DNA of 64,000 nt from CAVDHB01 sp963608705 (GCA_963608705.1 CAVDHB010000027.1:124001-188000); one strand, 5' to 3'. Positions 43,283 to 52,995 are shown, numbered from the stretch's first letter. Notes: a model not told the origin generated them from the letters alone. Program-made: numbers and translations.

Positions 43283-43297
43283 CTTCACAGAATAAAA

Positions 43298-43322
43298 GAA
43301 GCCGACTTCCACAGCCGGCTTC
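43298..43322 (-). terminator. Hairpin after susD
   Basis: GAAGCCG pairs with CGGCTTC around an 11-base loop, 31 bases after the SusD stop on its strand. Confidence 0.55.
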
Positions 43323-43352
43323 CTCACTTACATTACTTTAAATCCAACAATC

Positions 43353-45071
43353 TTAATAACCTGGGTTCTGTTCCAATTTTGCGTCCTTGTTCAGCTGCAC
43401 ATCGTTCAGCGGAATCGGGAAGAGATAGTTGTTGTCGGTGAATCCGACCGTTTTCTTGTCCTCCGCAGGCTTATCGCCATTCTTCTGGATACGCTCTTTA
43501 AGGGTATGCGTGCGCACCAAGGTGTAGCGACGATTCTCCTCGCCTATCAGCTCTCTGGCACGTTCGTCCAAGATAAAGTCGAGCGTGATTTGACTTTGGC
43601 TTACCTTTCCGGCGTTCGCATCGCCAGTAGCGGCCCGGTAGTCTTTGAAGGCACGGTCACGCAACTTGTTGATGTCATCGGCGGCTCCTTGCAAATTCCC
43701 TTGGCGGAAACGGGCCTCGGCACGCAACAGGTAAGTTTCTCCCAAGCGCATCAGCGGCCAGTCCTTCACCATCGCATAGCCGAAATCATCACTCGGGTCA
43801 TACTGTCCCCATTTGGTAGTATAAGGCATGAAGTTAGCCAAGGAGTCTGTCTCCGCCGGGATGTACTTGTCTCCGGTCTTCACGGTAACAGTCTTCACTG
43901 CGTCTTTAGAGTCCTTAGCCACTCTCCAACCGTTTTTGTCAATGCCGATTTCCTCCTTGTAATCAGGCTTGTTCAAGTAAAGCTCACGGCGGATGTTGTA
44001 ACGGGAGTTGCGAATATCCCCCTTGTCATACAAACCGTACTTGATAAAGTTGCTGATACGCAAACGGGCGATACCACGTCCGCCTAAAGAATCGGCGTTC
44101 ACCATACCCGGCGCATTGTAATATGCGGGGACCCATACACGACGGTGCTGCGGGTTGTCTATTGTGCCGCCTACCACGTCACGGTTGTATTCCATCTCAA
44201 AAGTCCAGATACCCTCCGTGTTTCCTTGTGAGCGGCGCATATTGCCCTGACGGAACATATCGTAGAAATAATCGCCTTCCTGTTCCTGGTTCACACCGTA
44301 ACGTTGGTTGACAAGGCTGTAATTGCCACTGTTTATGATTTCGGAGAGCACCTGCTCAGCTTTCGCGTAATAGGCATTGTCACGCATTCCGATGCGGAGG
44401 TAGACCTGTCCGGCCAACTGACGGGCGCAATCTTTGTTCAACTTGCTCTGTTCGGAAGCCTTGCCCAGGTCTGGCAGGTTTTGCATGGCATACGCCAAGT
44501 CCGCCTCTATCTGCTTGTCCACTTCCTCCACTTTCGCACGGGTGTATTTAGTATGTGGATTCTTGTTCTGGGAATCCAGAGTCAATTCCAAAGGCACACC
44601 TCCGTAGAAAGTGGTAAGCATGTCATAAGCGTATGCGCGGAAGAACTTCGCCTCTGCCGTAGACACCTTGTCGGCTTTGTCACCTTTGGCGTCCTCTTTC
44701 TGAATCAGAGAATTGGCGTTACCAATGATTTCATAGAGCTTTTCCCACAGGAAGCTGGCCGTTCCGTTCTCCGAGTTCAACTCATTATAACGGTAGAAAC
44801 CGATTTCCACCCCCTGCACTTGGCAGGGAGTCGCCACATCGGTGCCGACTTGGAAGGAAGAAAGGAAACCTTGGTTGCCTGACTGTCCCCACAATGCGGC
44901 GAACTGGCGGTATAAGCCCGCCGCCTGATTCACCGGCGAGTCAAAGTCATCTCCGAAAGAAGAGAAGTTCTTCTCGTCCAAGAAACTGTCGCTGCATGAA
45001 GTGGTGGTCAGTGCCGTGGACGCAGCAATCAGGCAAGCTGACATAAGATATGATATTTTCATAAGGGTCAT
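43353..45071 (-). CDS. SusD/RagB-like glycan-binding lipoprotein
   Basis: A 572-residue outer-membrane lipoprotein with lipobox TTTSC near residue 26 and the SusD opening CSDSFLDEK. TPR-like helices (AEAKFFRAYAYDMLTTFYGG; RLGETYLLRAEARFRQGN) are followed by the C-terminal ELIGEENRRYTLVRTHTL and FPIPLNDVQLNKDAKLEQNP typical of the family. It forms the lid of the SusC transporter next to it and binds the imported glycan or peptide. The likelier start is the Met at 45062 (MKISYLMSACLIAAS). No enzyme or regulator gene is adjacent. Confidence 0.93.
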   Translation of the reverse strand: MTLMKISYLMSACLIAASTALTTTSCSDSFLDEKNFSSFGDDFDSPVNQAAGLYRQFAALWGQSGNQGFLSSFQVGTDVATPCQVQGVEIGFYRYNELNSENGTASFLWEKLYEIIGNANSLIQKEDAKGDKADKVSTAEAKFFRAYAYDMLTTFYGGVPLELTLDSQNKNPHTKYTRAKVEEVDKQIEADLAYAMQNLPDLGKASEQSKLNKDCARQLAGQVYLRIGMRDNAYYAKAEQVLSEIINSGNYSLVNQRYGVNQEQEGDYFYDMFRQGNMRRSQGNTEGIWTFEMEYNRDVVGGTIDNPQHRRVWVPAYYNAPGMVNADSLGGRGIARLRISNFIKYGLYDKGDIRNSRYNIRRELYLNKPDYKEEIGIDKNGWRVAKDSKDAVKTVTVKTGDKYIPAETDSLANFMPYTTKWGQYDPSDDFGYAMVKDWPLMRLGETYLLRAEARFRQGNLQGAADDINKLRDRAFKDYRAATGDANAGKVSQSQITLDFILDERARELIGEENRRYTLVRTHTLKERIQKNGDKPAEDKKTVGFTDNNYLFPIPLNDVQLNKDAKLEQNPGY

Positions 45072-45075
45072 TCAT

Positions 45076-48000
45076 TTAGAAAGTTACGTTAATACCGAAG
45101 ACAAAGCTCTTCGTCATCGGGTAGTTGCTGGAATCATACACGGTTTCTCCACGAGTGCCATCGTAAGCACTGTTTCCACGTTTCACATTGCGTGCCTCAG
45201 GATCCCAACCAGTCCAGTTGGTGAAGGTGAAGAGGTTACGACCGCTGGCATAGACAGTCAGTCCTCCCAGTCCTATCTTCTTCAAGATGGAAGCGGGGAA
45301 ATTATAGCTCAACGTGATGTCCTTGATACGAGTGTAGCTGGCGTCCTGTGCGAAGCCGTAACCATGAGGATTCGAGTTCGTGCGCAACGAACGCCACTCG
45401 TTACTCTTGTTCTCCGGTGTCCAGTAGCCCACATCCGTGGTGAAATTCTGCTTACCCATTTCGTCTGAAGCAGCACCAATCAAGTTGTTGTACTTCTTCA
45501 CACCCTGCACTGTCTGAATAAAAATGCTGAGCGTAAGGTCTTTCCACGTAAAGGTGTTGGTCATACCGCCAATCCATTTCGGAGTGGTCTGGCCTTGGAT
45601 AGAGCGGTCGTCATCATTAATCTTACCATCTTTATTGACATCCGCCAACTTCACGTCACCCGCCTTGGCGGAATCATCCCATCCTTTGTTCACGCCATTC
45701 TTGATTTCGTCTTCCTGCCAGATACCCACTTTGGTATAATCATAAATCACACCGATAGGCTGTCCGATGAACCAGCGGTTGCCGAGGTCGTCCTTCTTGT
45801 CACCGTAAAGGTCTTTAATCTCGTTCTTGTTCCAGGAGAACACGAGGTTCGTACTCCACGTGAAGTCCTTGGTGACGATATTCTTGGAGTTCAAGGTAAG
45901 CTCGATTCCCTTGTTGGCCGTCTCTCCCATGTTAGACCACACATAGTCGAAGAAAGAGACCTTCGGGAGATTACGTTTCAGCAGCAAGCCGTTGGTACGG
46001 GAAGCGTACACATCCAAGTTACCGCTCAACCGGTTGTTCCACAGTCCAAAGTCGATACCGAAGTTGAAGGTCTTGGTAGTCTCCCAGGTCAAATCCGAGT
46101 TACCCATGTTGTCGCCAAACTGCAAAGCCGTGGTGGGAAGTCCGCCGAATGCAATCATATTGTTGCTCATCTTCACCATGGTCTGGTACACACCGATGGC
46201 CTCGTTACCGGTCTTACCGTAAGAGAGACGGAGTTTCAAGTTGCTCAACCAGCTTTTCGTGCCGGCCATGAAGGATTCATTGGTCAAGTTCCATCCCAAC
46301 GCCACAGACGGGAACACACCATACTTGTTGTTGTCACCGAACACGGAAGAACCGTCCCGGCGCACGGTGAAGGTAAAGAGATAACGGCTGTCATAGGAGT
46401 AGTTCACACGTCCCATCTGGGAAATCGTGGTGTAAAGCTCCGTGTAGGAATAAGCCTCCTGTGTCTTGGCCGCTCCCATGTTGTGCCACAACTGCTGATC
46501 GTTGATGAACCCGGTACCCTTCTGCTGCGCCCACTGGTACTTCTTGCGGGAAGCTGAGTACAAGCCAGTCAAGTCCAGGTGGTGTTTCCCGAAGTCACGC
46601 GCATAGGAAACGATGTTCTCGATGATATAGCTCTGCGTGTCCTCATTCTTGATTTCCGCATAACCGCCATTCACATTTCCCTGTGCCGCTCCCTCGTAGT
46701 AGTTATACCGCTTGGGCATGTAGGAGTAACCCATGTTCAGTTTGTATCGCAATCCCTGCAAAGGCTTCCACATCTCCCCGAAGTTCAGTTCAGCATAGCC
46801 GTTGATGTTGATGTTCCACTGACGGCGTTCAGGGTCCTGCGTCGTCCACATCAACGGGTTGGTATACAACTTGTCCTCCGCCATCGGGAATATCGCATAG
46901 CTGCCATCGTCATTATACATCTTGGCATAAGGGGACATGGCCTGCGCCATGGTGAAATTCACACGTCCGCCATCCTTGTTGTGAGAAACCAAGTAAGAGC
47001 TGGTACCAAGTTTCAACCACTTCGTGATGTCCGCATCCAGATTCATACGGAAAGAATAACGCTTGTAGTTGAATCCTTTCAGCACACCCTTCTGGTTCAT
47101 ATACTCGCCGGAGATGTAGTATTTCACGTGTTCAGCGCCACCTCCCACACTCACGTTGTGGCTTTGGATGACACCCGTCTGGGACACTTCGTCAATCCAG
47201 TCCCGCTCCACGCCTTTCTGATATTCCTCGTATTCAGCCTGGTTCAGCAGGACACCGCCACCGTTCAAGTCTTTATCGTTAATCCGGGCATACTCCTGCT
47301 CACGGGCCATCATCTGTTCGCCGTTGGCGAAAGGCAGCTTATGAGCGAAATTCTCGAATCCCACATAGCCGCTGTAACGCACAGTCGGCTTGCCCGTCTT
47401 GCCTCGCTTGGTGGTAATCAAGATGACACCGTTAGAACCGTTCGTACCGTAGATGGCCGTGGCGGAAGCGTCTTTCAGGATTTCCATGGACTCAATATCG
47501 TTCGGGTTGATGTCGTTCAGCGTACCGCCGGACTTGCTGATAGGCACACCGTCCACGATAATGTAAGGGCCGGAACTGGCGTTGATGGAGTTCTGTCCAC
47601 GCACCATCGCATCCGGTGCGTCACCCGGAATGGAAGAAGTCTGGGTAATCGTGATACCGGCGGCTGCTCCCTGCACGGCCTGCAACACATTGGTGACAGG
47701 CAGCTTGCCCAGACGGTCTTTATTAATAGAGGTGACAGACCCCGTGATGTCGGACTTCTTCTGCACGCCATAACCCACGACCACCAGCTCATTCAAGTTG
47801 CTGGTAGCGTCTTGTAAGGTAATCTGGAGCGTTTCACCCGGTGTAGCCTTGACTATCTGAGGGGTGAATCCCACATAAGAGATTTCCAAATCACTGCCTG
47901 CGGGAGCTTTCAACACGAACTTTCCGTCCATGTCGGTAATCGTTCCCTGTGAAGAACCTTTCACTCGCACACTGGCGCCGATAATCGACTCGCCCTTGGA

Positions 48001-48153
48001 GTCCCTTACGACACCTGTAATAGAAGATGTCTGCTGCTGTACGCTTTGAACCGTATTAGGAACTGCGGCATACATTTCCGCACCTCCTAAAGCAAACAAG
48101 CCATTGCAAAGCAGTAGAGCCAATAGTGTTTTTTGATTGTTGTGGTAACTCAT
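45076..48153 (-). CDS. SusC/RagA TonB-dependent outer-membrane transporter
   Basis: A 1025-residue TonB-linked receptor: signal peptide (1-30), CarboxypepD_reg-like domain (about 42-125, SSITGVVRDSKGESIIGASV), the SusC signature LNELVVVGYGVQKKSDITGS as TonB-box/plug entry, plug domain to about 240, then the 22-strand barrel ending MTKSFVFGINVTF. It lacks an N-terminal STN domain, so it should not signal to an anti-sigma factor. Four bases separate it from SusD, forming the usual pair. Its substrate cannot be inferred because no hydrolases are linked to it. Confidence 0.95.
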   Translation of the reverse strand: MSYHNNQKTLLALLLCNGLFALGGAEMYAAVPNTVQSVQQQTSSITGVVRDSKGESIIGASVRVKGSSQGTITDMDGKFVLKAPAGSDLEISYVGFTPQIVKATPGETLQITLQDATSNLNELVVVGYGVQKKSDITGSVTSINKDRLGKLPVTNVLQAVQGAAAGITITQTSSIPGDAPDAMVRGQNSINASSGPYIIVDGVPISKSGGTLNDINPNDIESMEILKDASATAIYGTNGSNGVILITTKRGKTGKPTVRYSGYVGFENFAHKLPFANGEQMMAREQEYARINDKDLNGGGVLLNQAEYEEYQKGVERDWIDEVSQTGVIQSHNVSVGGGAEHVKYYISGEYMNQKGVLKGFNYKRYSFRMNLDADITKWLKLGTSSYLVSHNKDGGRVNFTMAQAMSPYAKMYNDDGSYAIFPMAEDKLYTNPLMWTTQDPERRQWNININGYAELNFGEMWKPLQGLRYKLNMGYSYMPKRYNYYEGAAQGNVNGGYAEIKNEDTQSYIIENIVSYARDFGKHHLDLTGLYSASRKKYQWAQQKGTGFINDQQLWHNMGAAKTQEAYSYTELYTTISQMGRVNYSYDSRYLFTFTVRRDGSSVFGDNNKYGVFPSVALGWNLTNESFMAGTKSWLSNLKLRLSYGKTGNEAIGVYQTMVKMSNNMIAFGGLPTTALQFGDNMGNSDLTWETTKTFNFGIDFGLWNNRLSGNLDVYASRTNGLLLKRNLPKVSFFDYVWSNMGETANKGIELTLNSKNIVTKDFTWSTNLVFSWNKNEIKDLYGDKKDDLGNRWFIGQPIGVIYDYTKVGIWQEDEIKNGVNKGWDDSAKAGDVKLADVNKDGKINDDDRSIQGQTTPKWIGGMTNTFTWKDLTLSIFIQTVQGVKKYNNLIGAASDEMGKQNFTTDVGYWTPENKSNEWRSLRTNSNPHGYGFAQDASYTRIKDITLSYNFPASILKKIGLGGLTVYASGRNLFTFTNWTGWDPEARNVKRGNSAYDGTRGETVYDSSNYPMTKSFVFGINVTF

Positions 48154-48208
48154 ACTTTGGTAATTTAAGTTTTTATTTGTAAGCTTTATCTTTTCGCTTT
48201 TGCACTGG

Positions 48209-48216
48209 CAAATATA
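48209..48216 (-). promoter_or_regulatory. -7 box for susC
   Basis: TATATTTG on the minus strand, giving a leader of about 50 bases. In 48154-48497 I see only this and the uvrD terminator. Confidence 0.5.
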
Positions 48217-48465
48217 GTATGACGGGAATTAACTCACATGATAAAATCGAGTCAAACAGGTATCAATTTGAATATTGCGTCGAATTATGCACTATCTTGA
48301 CTCATTCTTATCATATAATAAGGGTATTATCAAGCATTCAAAATGTATTATCTGTCCAAATTCGCTGTTTCCTTGCATAAGGAAGAAAAATCAACAGAGT
48401 AAGATGAATGTTTTATACCCTGTAGATTTGTACATATTAGATGTTATACAACATAAAAATTCAAT

Positions 48466-48495
48466 CTTTTTAAGTATGTTTCCATACTTAAAAAG
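48466..48495 (-). terminator. Terminator of uvrD
   Basis: CTTTTTAAGTATG and CATACTTAAAAAG form a perfect 13-bp stem with a 4-base loop immediately after the UvrD stop, with T-runs on both sides. Confidence 0.8.
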
Positions 48496-48497
48496 GT

Positions 48498-50828
48498 TCA
48501 GCTTTTGTCTGCCGCAGGTTTCATCCTCGCAAAACGGACGAGAAGTGTTTTGGTCTCGCCTGTGGACTCGAAAGTCACTTTGATTTTCAGGTCATCGCCA
48601 TCGCCTGTGATTTCATTCACAGTGCCACGTCCATAGCGCGCGTGAATGATGTCTTTCCCTACAGAGAAACGCATGCCCTTGTAAGTGGCCGTCTCCCGTG
48701 TCGGCTCTTGTTCCACCGTGGCCGGAGAGTCCAACTTGCGGATTCCCAGTCCTGACACAGAGGCTTTCAATAGATTCTTGTCCACGGGCTTGGGAGACAA
48801 CGACGGGACATCGTCCCACGGAGCTTTGAGGGTGGTATTGAAAATGGAGGTCCTTTTAATCGTCCCTAATTTCTCAAGATACTGGCTGTCTATCTCTTTC
48901 AGAAAACGACTCGGCGCACTGGCGACCATGCTTCCGTAAAGCATACGGGAGGTGGCATACGAGAGGTAACAGTATTTCTCGGCACGGGTGATGGCCACGT
49001 AACACAGCCGGCGTTCCTCTTCCAGTGCTTTGGGACTGTGCAAGCTCCGGTTGCTGGGGAACAACTCCTCTTCCAGACCGGCCACAAAGACCACCGGGAA
49101 TTCCAGCCCTTTGGACGCATGGATAGTCATCAGGGTTATTTTCTCTTCATCCTCCCCCTCGTCAGTGTCCAAATCCGAAAGGAGCGATACCTCTTGCAAG
49201 TAGTTGGAAAGCGTCGGATTGTCCAGTCCTTCCTCTTGCTTCGTCTGCGTGTAGTCAGCCAGTCCGTTGAGTAACTCGTTCAAGTTTTCCTGACGAGCCA
49301 GTCCTTCGGTAGTCTTGTCCTGATAGATGTCGTTGGCTATGCCGCTCTCCTTTATAATCTGAGTGCCGAGGTCGACCGCCGTTTTGTTTTCCGCCTCTTC
49401 AATAAACGCTCCTATAAGTCCGGTGAAAGAGTTCAATTTGTGGCGAGTGGCGGCAGTGATTCTCATTCCGTACTGGTCTGGCTGACAAGCCACCTCCCAC
49501 ACACTCACATTCTGCTCATTCGCCGTTTCCACTAATTTATTCAGGGTAGTCTGCCCAATCCCCCTCTTCGGATAATTGACCACCCGCTTAAAGGCTTCCT
49601 CGTCATGGGGGTTCACCGCCAGGCGGAAATAAGCGATGACGTCCTTTATCTCCTTGCGTTGATAGAAGGACAGTCCGCCGTAGATACGGTACGGAAGCAT
49701 CTGCTTGCGAAGGATTTCCTCGAACACTCGGCTCTGGGCGTTTGTGCGGTACAGTATCGCAAATGAATCGTAAGGGATTTGCTCCTCCTCGTGCAGCTTT
49801 TTAATCTCCTTGACCACCAAGAAACTTTCCTCCTTGTCGGAAAACGCCTTGATGACTTGCAGCTTCTTTCCTTCCTCTTTCTCCGAATAAGTGGTCTTTT
49901 TTATCTGCTTCTTGTTATTGGAAATCAAACTGTTGGCAGAGTTTACTATATTCTTGGTCGAACGGTAGTTCCGTTCCAGTTTGAAGAGTTTCGCACCCTT
50001 GTACTGCTGTCGGAAATGGAGAATATTGTCGATGTTCGCACCCCGGAAGCTGTAAATGCTCTGTGCGTCATCGCCCACCACGCACACTTTCTGATGCGAG
50101 GCGGCGAGTTCCCACACTATGCGGTCTTGCGCATAGTTGGTGTCCTGATACTCGTCCACCAAGATGAACTGGAAACGGTCTGCATACTTCTTGCAGATGT
50201 CAGGGTGGTTGTGGAAGAGCATGAAGGTACGCAAAAGCAAGTCATCGAAATCCATCGCCTCCGCCTGTTGGCAGCGTTGCCAATAGGTAGTGTAGATGTC
50301 CCCTAACGCCTCCATGTTGTTCTCCCGGTCCTGCTGGAAATTATTGTAGTCGTTCACGTAGTCTTCGGGCAAGACCAATGAGTTCTTCGCACTGGAAATC
50401 AGTGCCGCCACCACGGCGGGTTTGTACACTTTCTCATCCAATCCTTTCTCCTTGACAATCGCCTTCAGCAAGCTGCGCTGGTCGGCGGTATCATAGATGG
50501 TGAAATCAGACGAGAATCCCGTGGCCTGGTGCTCCATCCGCAGGATGCGGGCGAAAATGGAATGAAAGGTGCCTGCCCATACTTGGGACGCCAGTTCCGG
50601 CCCCGTCTGCAAGGCGATACGTTCCTTCATCTCCCTTGCCGCCTTGTTGGTGAACGTCAAGGCGAGGATTCTCCACGGACGTATCCCCTGCTCTATAAGA
50701 TAGGTGATTTTAGAGACCAAGACTTTCGTCTTACCACTGCCCGCTCCGGCAATAACCAAAGAAGGGCCGTCGATATACTCCACGGCCTCTCTCTGGTTTT
50801 TGTTTAATTCATCTAGATAGTTTGTCAT
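48498..50828 (-). CDS. UvrD/PcrA-type ATP-dependent DNA helicase
   Basis: A 776-residue superfamily 1A helicase. Motifs in order: Q motif LNKNQREAVEYI, Walker A AGAGSGKTKVL, motif Ia LTFTNKAAREMKER, II VDEYQDTNYAQD, III VVGDDAQSIYSFRGA, IV LERNYRSTKNI, V TIHASKGLEFPVVFV, VI CYVAITRAEKYCYL. The C-terminal tail (ILVRFARMKPA-type end) resembles the Tudor-like RNA-polymerase-binding part of PcrA/UvrD. It acts in repair and replication. The start overlaps the YhcH stop (ATGA). Its last codons recur, diverged, at 41207. Confidence 0.95.
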   Translation of the reverse strand: MTNYLDELNKNQREAVEYIDGPSLVIAGAGSGKTKVLVSKITYLIEQGIRPWRILALTFTNKAAREMKERIALQTGPELASQVWAGTFHSIFARILRMEHQATGFSSDFTIYDTADQRSLLKAIVKEKGLDEKVYKPAVVAALISSAKNSLVLPEDYVNDYNNFQQDRENNMEALGDIYTTYWQRCQQAEAMDFDDLLLRTFMLFHNHPDICKKYADRFQFILVDEYQDTNYAQDRIVWELAASHQKVCVVGDDAQSIYSFRGANIDNILHFRQQYKGAKLFKLERNYRSTKNIVNSANSLISNNKKQIKKTTYSEKEEGKKLQVIKAFSDKEESFLVVKEIKKLHEEEQIPYDSFAILYRTNAQSRVFEEILRKQMLPYRIYGGLSFYQRKEIKDVIAYFRLAVNPHDEEAFKRVVNYPKRGIGQTTLNKLVETANEQNVSVWEVACQPDQYGMRITAATRHKLNSFTGLIGAFIEEAENKTAVDLGTQIIKESGIANDIYQDKTTEGLARQENLNELLNGLADYTQTKQEEGLDNPTLSNYLQEVSLLSDLDTDEGEDEEKITLMTIHASKGLEFPVVFVAGLEEELFPSNRSLHSPKALEEERRLCYVAITRAEKYCYLSYATSRMLYGSMVASAPSRFLKEIDSQYLEKLGTIKRTSIFNTTLKAPWDDVPSLSPKPVDKNLLKASVSGLGIRKLDSPATVEQEPTRETATYKGMRFSVGKDIIHARYGRGTVNEITGDGDDLKIKVTFESTGETKTLLVRFARMKPAADKS

Positions 50829-51475
50829 TCTTCGTCCACATAATCAATCTTAATAACTATCACCCTGATATTCTGGTCCTTCTTCTTCGTTTCCAGCAAT
50901 GGTATGTGCCAGTCGGAGGGGAAACAGATGATGAAACGACCCGGTGTGGATTCAAAGAACTTTGTTTTGTCCACCTCGAAATTATAGCGAGTCACATCCT
51001 TCTTGGGGTCATAAGGCACTTTAACGGTAGACGTGGCATGGTCTAAGAATCCGAATCCTTCCGTACCCTTGACCACATACATGAAATCAATCTTCCGTTT
51101 GTGCGACTCCGTCCAGTGTCCTTTCAAGGGAACGTTCTTCCCGTCCTGCACATTGGCTTTCAGCGTGGTGCCGGGAATCATGACCGATCCTGCCTTCGTA
51201 TTCAGCAAATCAGTCTCCGCCAACCATTTGAAGGCGGCATCCCACTGCGCCTTGTTACGGTGGTATTGCGTATAGAACTCCCGGAGATTGACAGACTTGT
51301 CCGGGCTTGCGGTGAATCCGTTGCGCCACTCTCCTTTTTTCACCCATCGTTTGATGGCTTTATCGGAAAGCGTCTGTGACATCTTCTCCGTTGGTTCAGT
51401 CCGACTGACGGACGCACATACCGGCATCCCTATGCAGCTTGCAAGAAGCAATGCGCCAAATAATTTTCTCATCAT
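50825..51475 (-). CDS. YhcH/YjgK/YiaL family protein, secreted form
   Basis: A 216-residue protein with a signal peptide (MMRKLFGALLLASCIGMPVCA) and a DUF386 (YhcH/YjgK/YiaL) cupin domain at the C-terminal side: HWTESHKRKIDFMYVVKG, then GRFIICFPSDWHIPLL with conserved metal-site residues. An internal stretch NLREFYTQYHRNKAQWDAAF is typical of the Bacteroides branch. Related enzymes handle sialic acid or other sugar derivatives; this secreted form is uncharacterised. It is translationally coupled to uvrD, an odd pairing. Confidence 0.78.
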   Translation of the reverse strand: MMRKLFGALLLASCIGMPVCASVSRTEPTEKMSQTLSDKAIKRWVKKGEWRNGFTASPDKSVNLREFYTQYHRNKAQWDAAFKWLAETDLLNTKAGSVMIPGTTLKANVQDGKNVPLKGHWTESHKRKIDFMYVVKGTEGFGFLDHATSTVKVPYDPKKDVTRYNFEVDKTKFFESTPGRFIICFPSDWHIPLLETKKKDQNIRVIVIKIDYVDEE

Positions 51476-51476
51476 T

Positions 51477-52298
51477 TTAATATTGTTCTTCCTTGTTCGG
51501 GAAATTTACCTCTTTCACATCTCTCACATAATGGCTCACCGCCTCTTGAATCGTGCTTTCAAGTTGGGCGTAACGGCGCACAAATTTGGGTTTGAATCCC
51601 GCGTCCATTCCCAGCAAGTCATTCACCACCAGCACTTGCCCGTCGCAGTCCTGTCCCGCTCCGATGCCGATGGTGGGAATGGTGAGTTCTTCCGTCACCT
51701 TCGCAGCCAGTTTGGCGGGGATTTTCTCCAACACCACGGCAAAGCATCCCGCCTCTTCCAAGGCGTGCGCACCACGCATGAGATGGATGGCCTCTGCCTC
51801 CTCTTTGGCTCTCACGCCGAATCCGCCGAACATATTGACGCTCTGCGGAGTAAGTCCGAGGTGTCCCATGACAGGAATTCCAGAGAGCGTGAGCTTGCGC
51901 ACCACGTTCTCCATCTCCACCCCGCCTTCCAGTTTCAGGCCGTCCACACCCGTCTCTTTCATGATACGCACGGCGTTGTGGAGAGCCTGCTCGGGAGACT
52001 CCTCATACGTGCCGAACGGCATGTCGCAAAGTACGAAAGCATGCTTGGCCGCCCGTTTCACGCTGCGGGCGTACACAATCATCTCGTCCAGGGAAATGGG
52101 CAGTGTGGTGTCATTCCCCGCCATCACGTTGGAGGCGGAATCTCCCACCAGGATAATGTCAATTCCCGCCTTGTCCACTAAACGAGCCATGCTGAAATCA
52201 TAGGAGGTAAGCATGGCGATTTTCTCGCCAGCCTTTTTCATGTCGCGAAGTACATTTACTGTCACTTTCTTCGCTGAATCTGATAAATAGGAAGACAT
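51477..52298 (-). CDS. panB: 3-methyl-2-oxobutanoate hydroxymethyltransferase PanB
   Basis: A 273-residue TIM-barrel enzyme of pantothenate synthesis that transfers a hydroxymethyl group from methylene-THF to alpha-ketoisovalerate. Signatures: MLTSYDFSMARLVDKAGID, ILVGDSASNVMAGNDTT, CDMPFGTYEESPEQAL, DGLKLEGG, VMGHLGLTPQS and IPTIGIGAGQDCDGQVLV. Normal length. It lies two bases from the HAD gene and one base from YhcH, in one minus-strand run. Confidence 0.96.
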   Translation of the reverse strand: MSSYLSDSAKKVTVNVLRDMKKAGEKIAMLTSYDFSMARLVDKAGIDIILVGDSASNVMAGNDTTLPISLDEMIVYARSVKRAAKHAFVLCDMPFGTYEESPEQALHNAVRIMKETGVDGLKLEGGVEMENVVRKLTLSGIPVMGHLGLTPQSVNMFGGFGVRAKEEAEAIHLMRGAHALEEAGCFAVVLEKIPAKLAAKVTEELTIPTIGIGAGQDCDGQVLVVNDLLGMDAGFKPKFVRRYAQLESTIQEAVSHYVRDVKEVNFPNKEEQY

Positions 52299-52300
52299 CT

Positions 52301-52960
52301 TTATATTTTGTTTGCTGTAATCACTGATAGATAGTCCTCGTAATGGAAACGGGTATAGTCGGGGATAATCACATCGGCCTTTCCTTTCAGGGACTCCGCC
52401 GGATTGGTGGTGGCCAGTCCCACGACTTTCATCCCCGCACTTTTTCCGGCCTGGATGCCCATGAAACTGTCCTCGAAGACCACACAGTCGGTCACGGGAA
52501 GCTTGAAAGTCCTCGCTCCGAGAAGATAGCAGTCGGGATCTGGCTTGGACTTCTTGAAATCCTCCGCCGTGAAAATGCGGTCGAACAGCTTCTGGAAGTC
52601 GGGCAACCGCCGGTACACGCCCGCCATTTTCACACGGTTGGAGCTTGTCACCACCGCCGTGTACACTCCCTGCGCATTAAGTTCCCGCACAAAACGGGGG
52701 AAGTCTTTCACCCAAGGCAAAGGCATATTAGCCTCGAACTCGTCTATATCCTTTACAATCATCTTCCGCACGTCGTCAGAAGGGAAGTACTGTTCGAAAA
52801 TCTGCTTCAGTGTCGTGCCTTTGATTCGGAAGCAGAGGTCAGGTATGTCGGGACGGTACTTGTCCCCTATCCCTTTCCAGAATTTCGTGTACTCCGGTTC
52901 CGTGTCGAAGACCACTCCGTCCAAATCGAACAACGCGGCCTTGTTTCTTGCCTTATCCAT
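52301..52960 (-). CDS. HAD-family phosphatase / beta-phosphoglucomutase-like
   Basis: A 219-residue HAD subfamily IA hydrolase with nucleophile motif ALFDLDGVVFDTEPEY, a helical cap, motif II VTSSN, motif III K in EDFKKSKPDPDCYLLGA and motif IV VFEDSFMGIQAGKSAGMKVV. Substrate not readable; candidates are sugar phosphates or glycolate phosphate. First gene of the HAD-panB-yhcH-uvrD unit, with a promoter box about 36 bases upstream. Confidence 0.88.
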   Translation of the reverse strand: MDKARNKAALFDLDGVVFDTEPEYTKFWKGIGDKYRPDIPDLCFRIKGTTLKQIFEQYFPSDDVRKMIVKDIDEFEANMPLPWVKDFPRFVRELNAQGVYTAVVTSSNRVKMAGVYRRLPDFQKLFDRIFTAEDFKKSKPDPDCYLLGARTFKLPVTDCVVFEDSFMGIQAGKSAGMKVVGLATTNPAESLKGKADVIIPDYTRFHYEDYLSVITANKI

Positions 52961-52995
52961 AAACTGAACTTTTAAATATACCTAATATAGTGACG

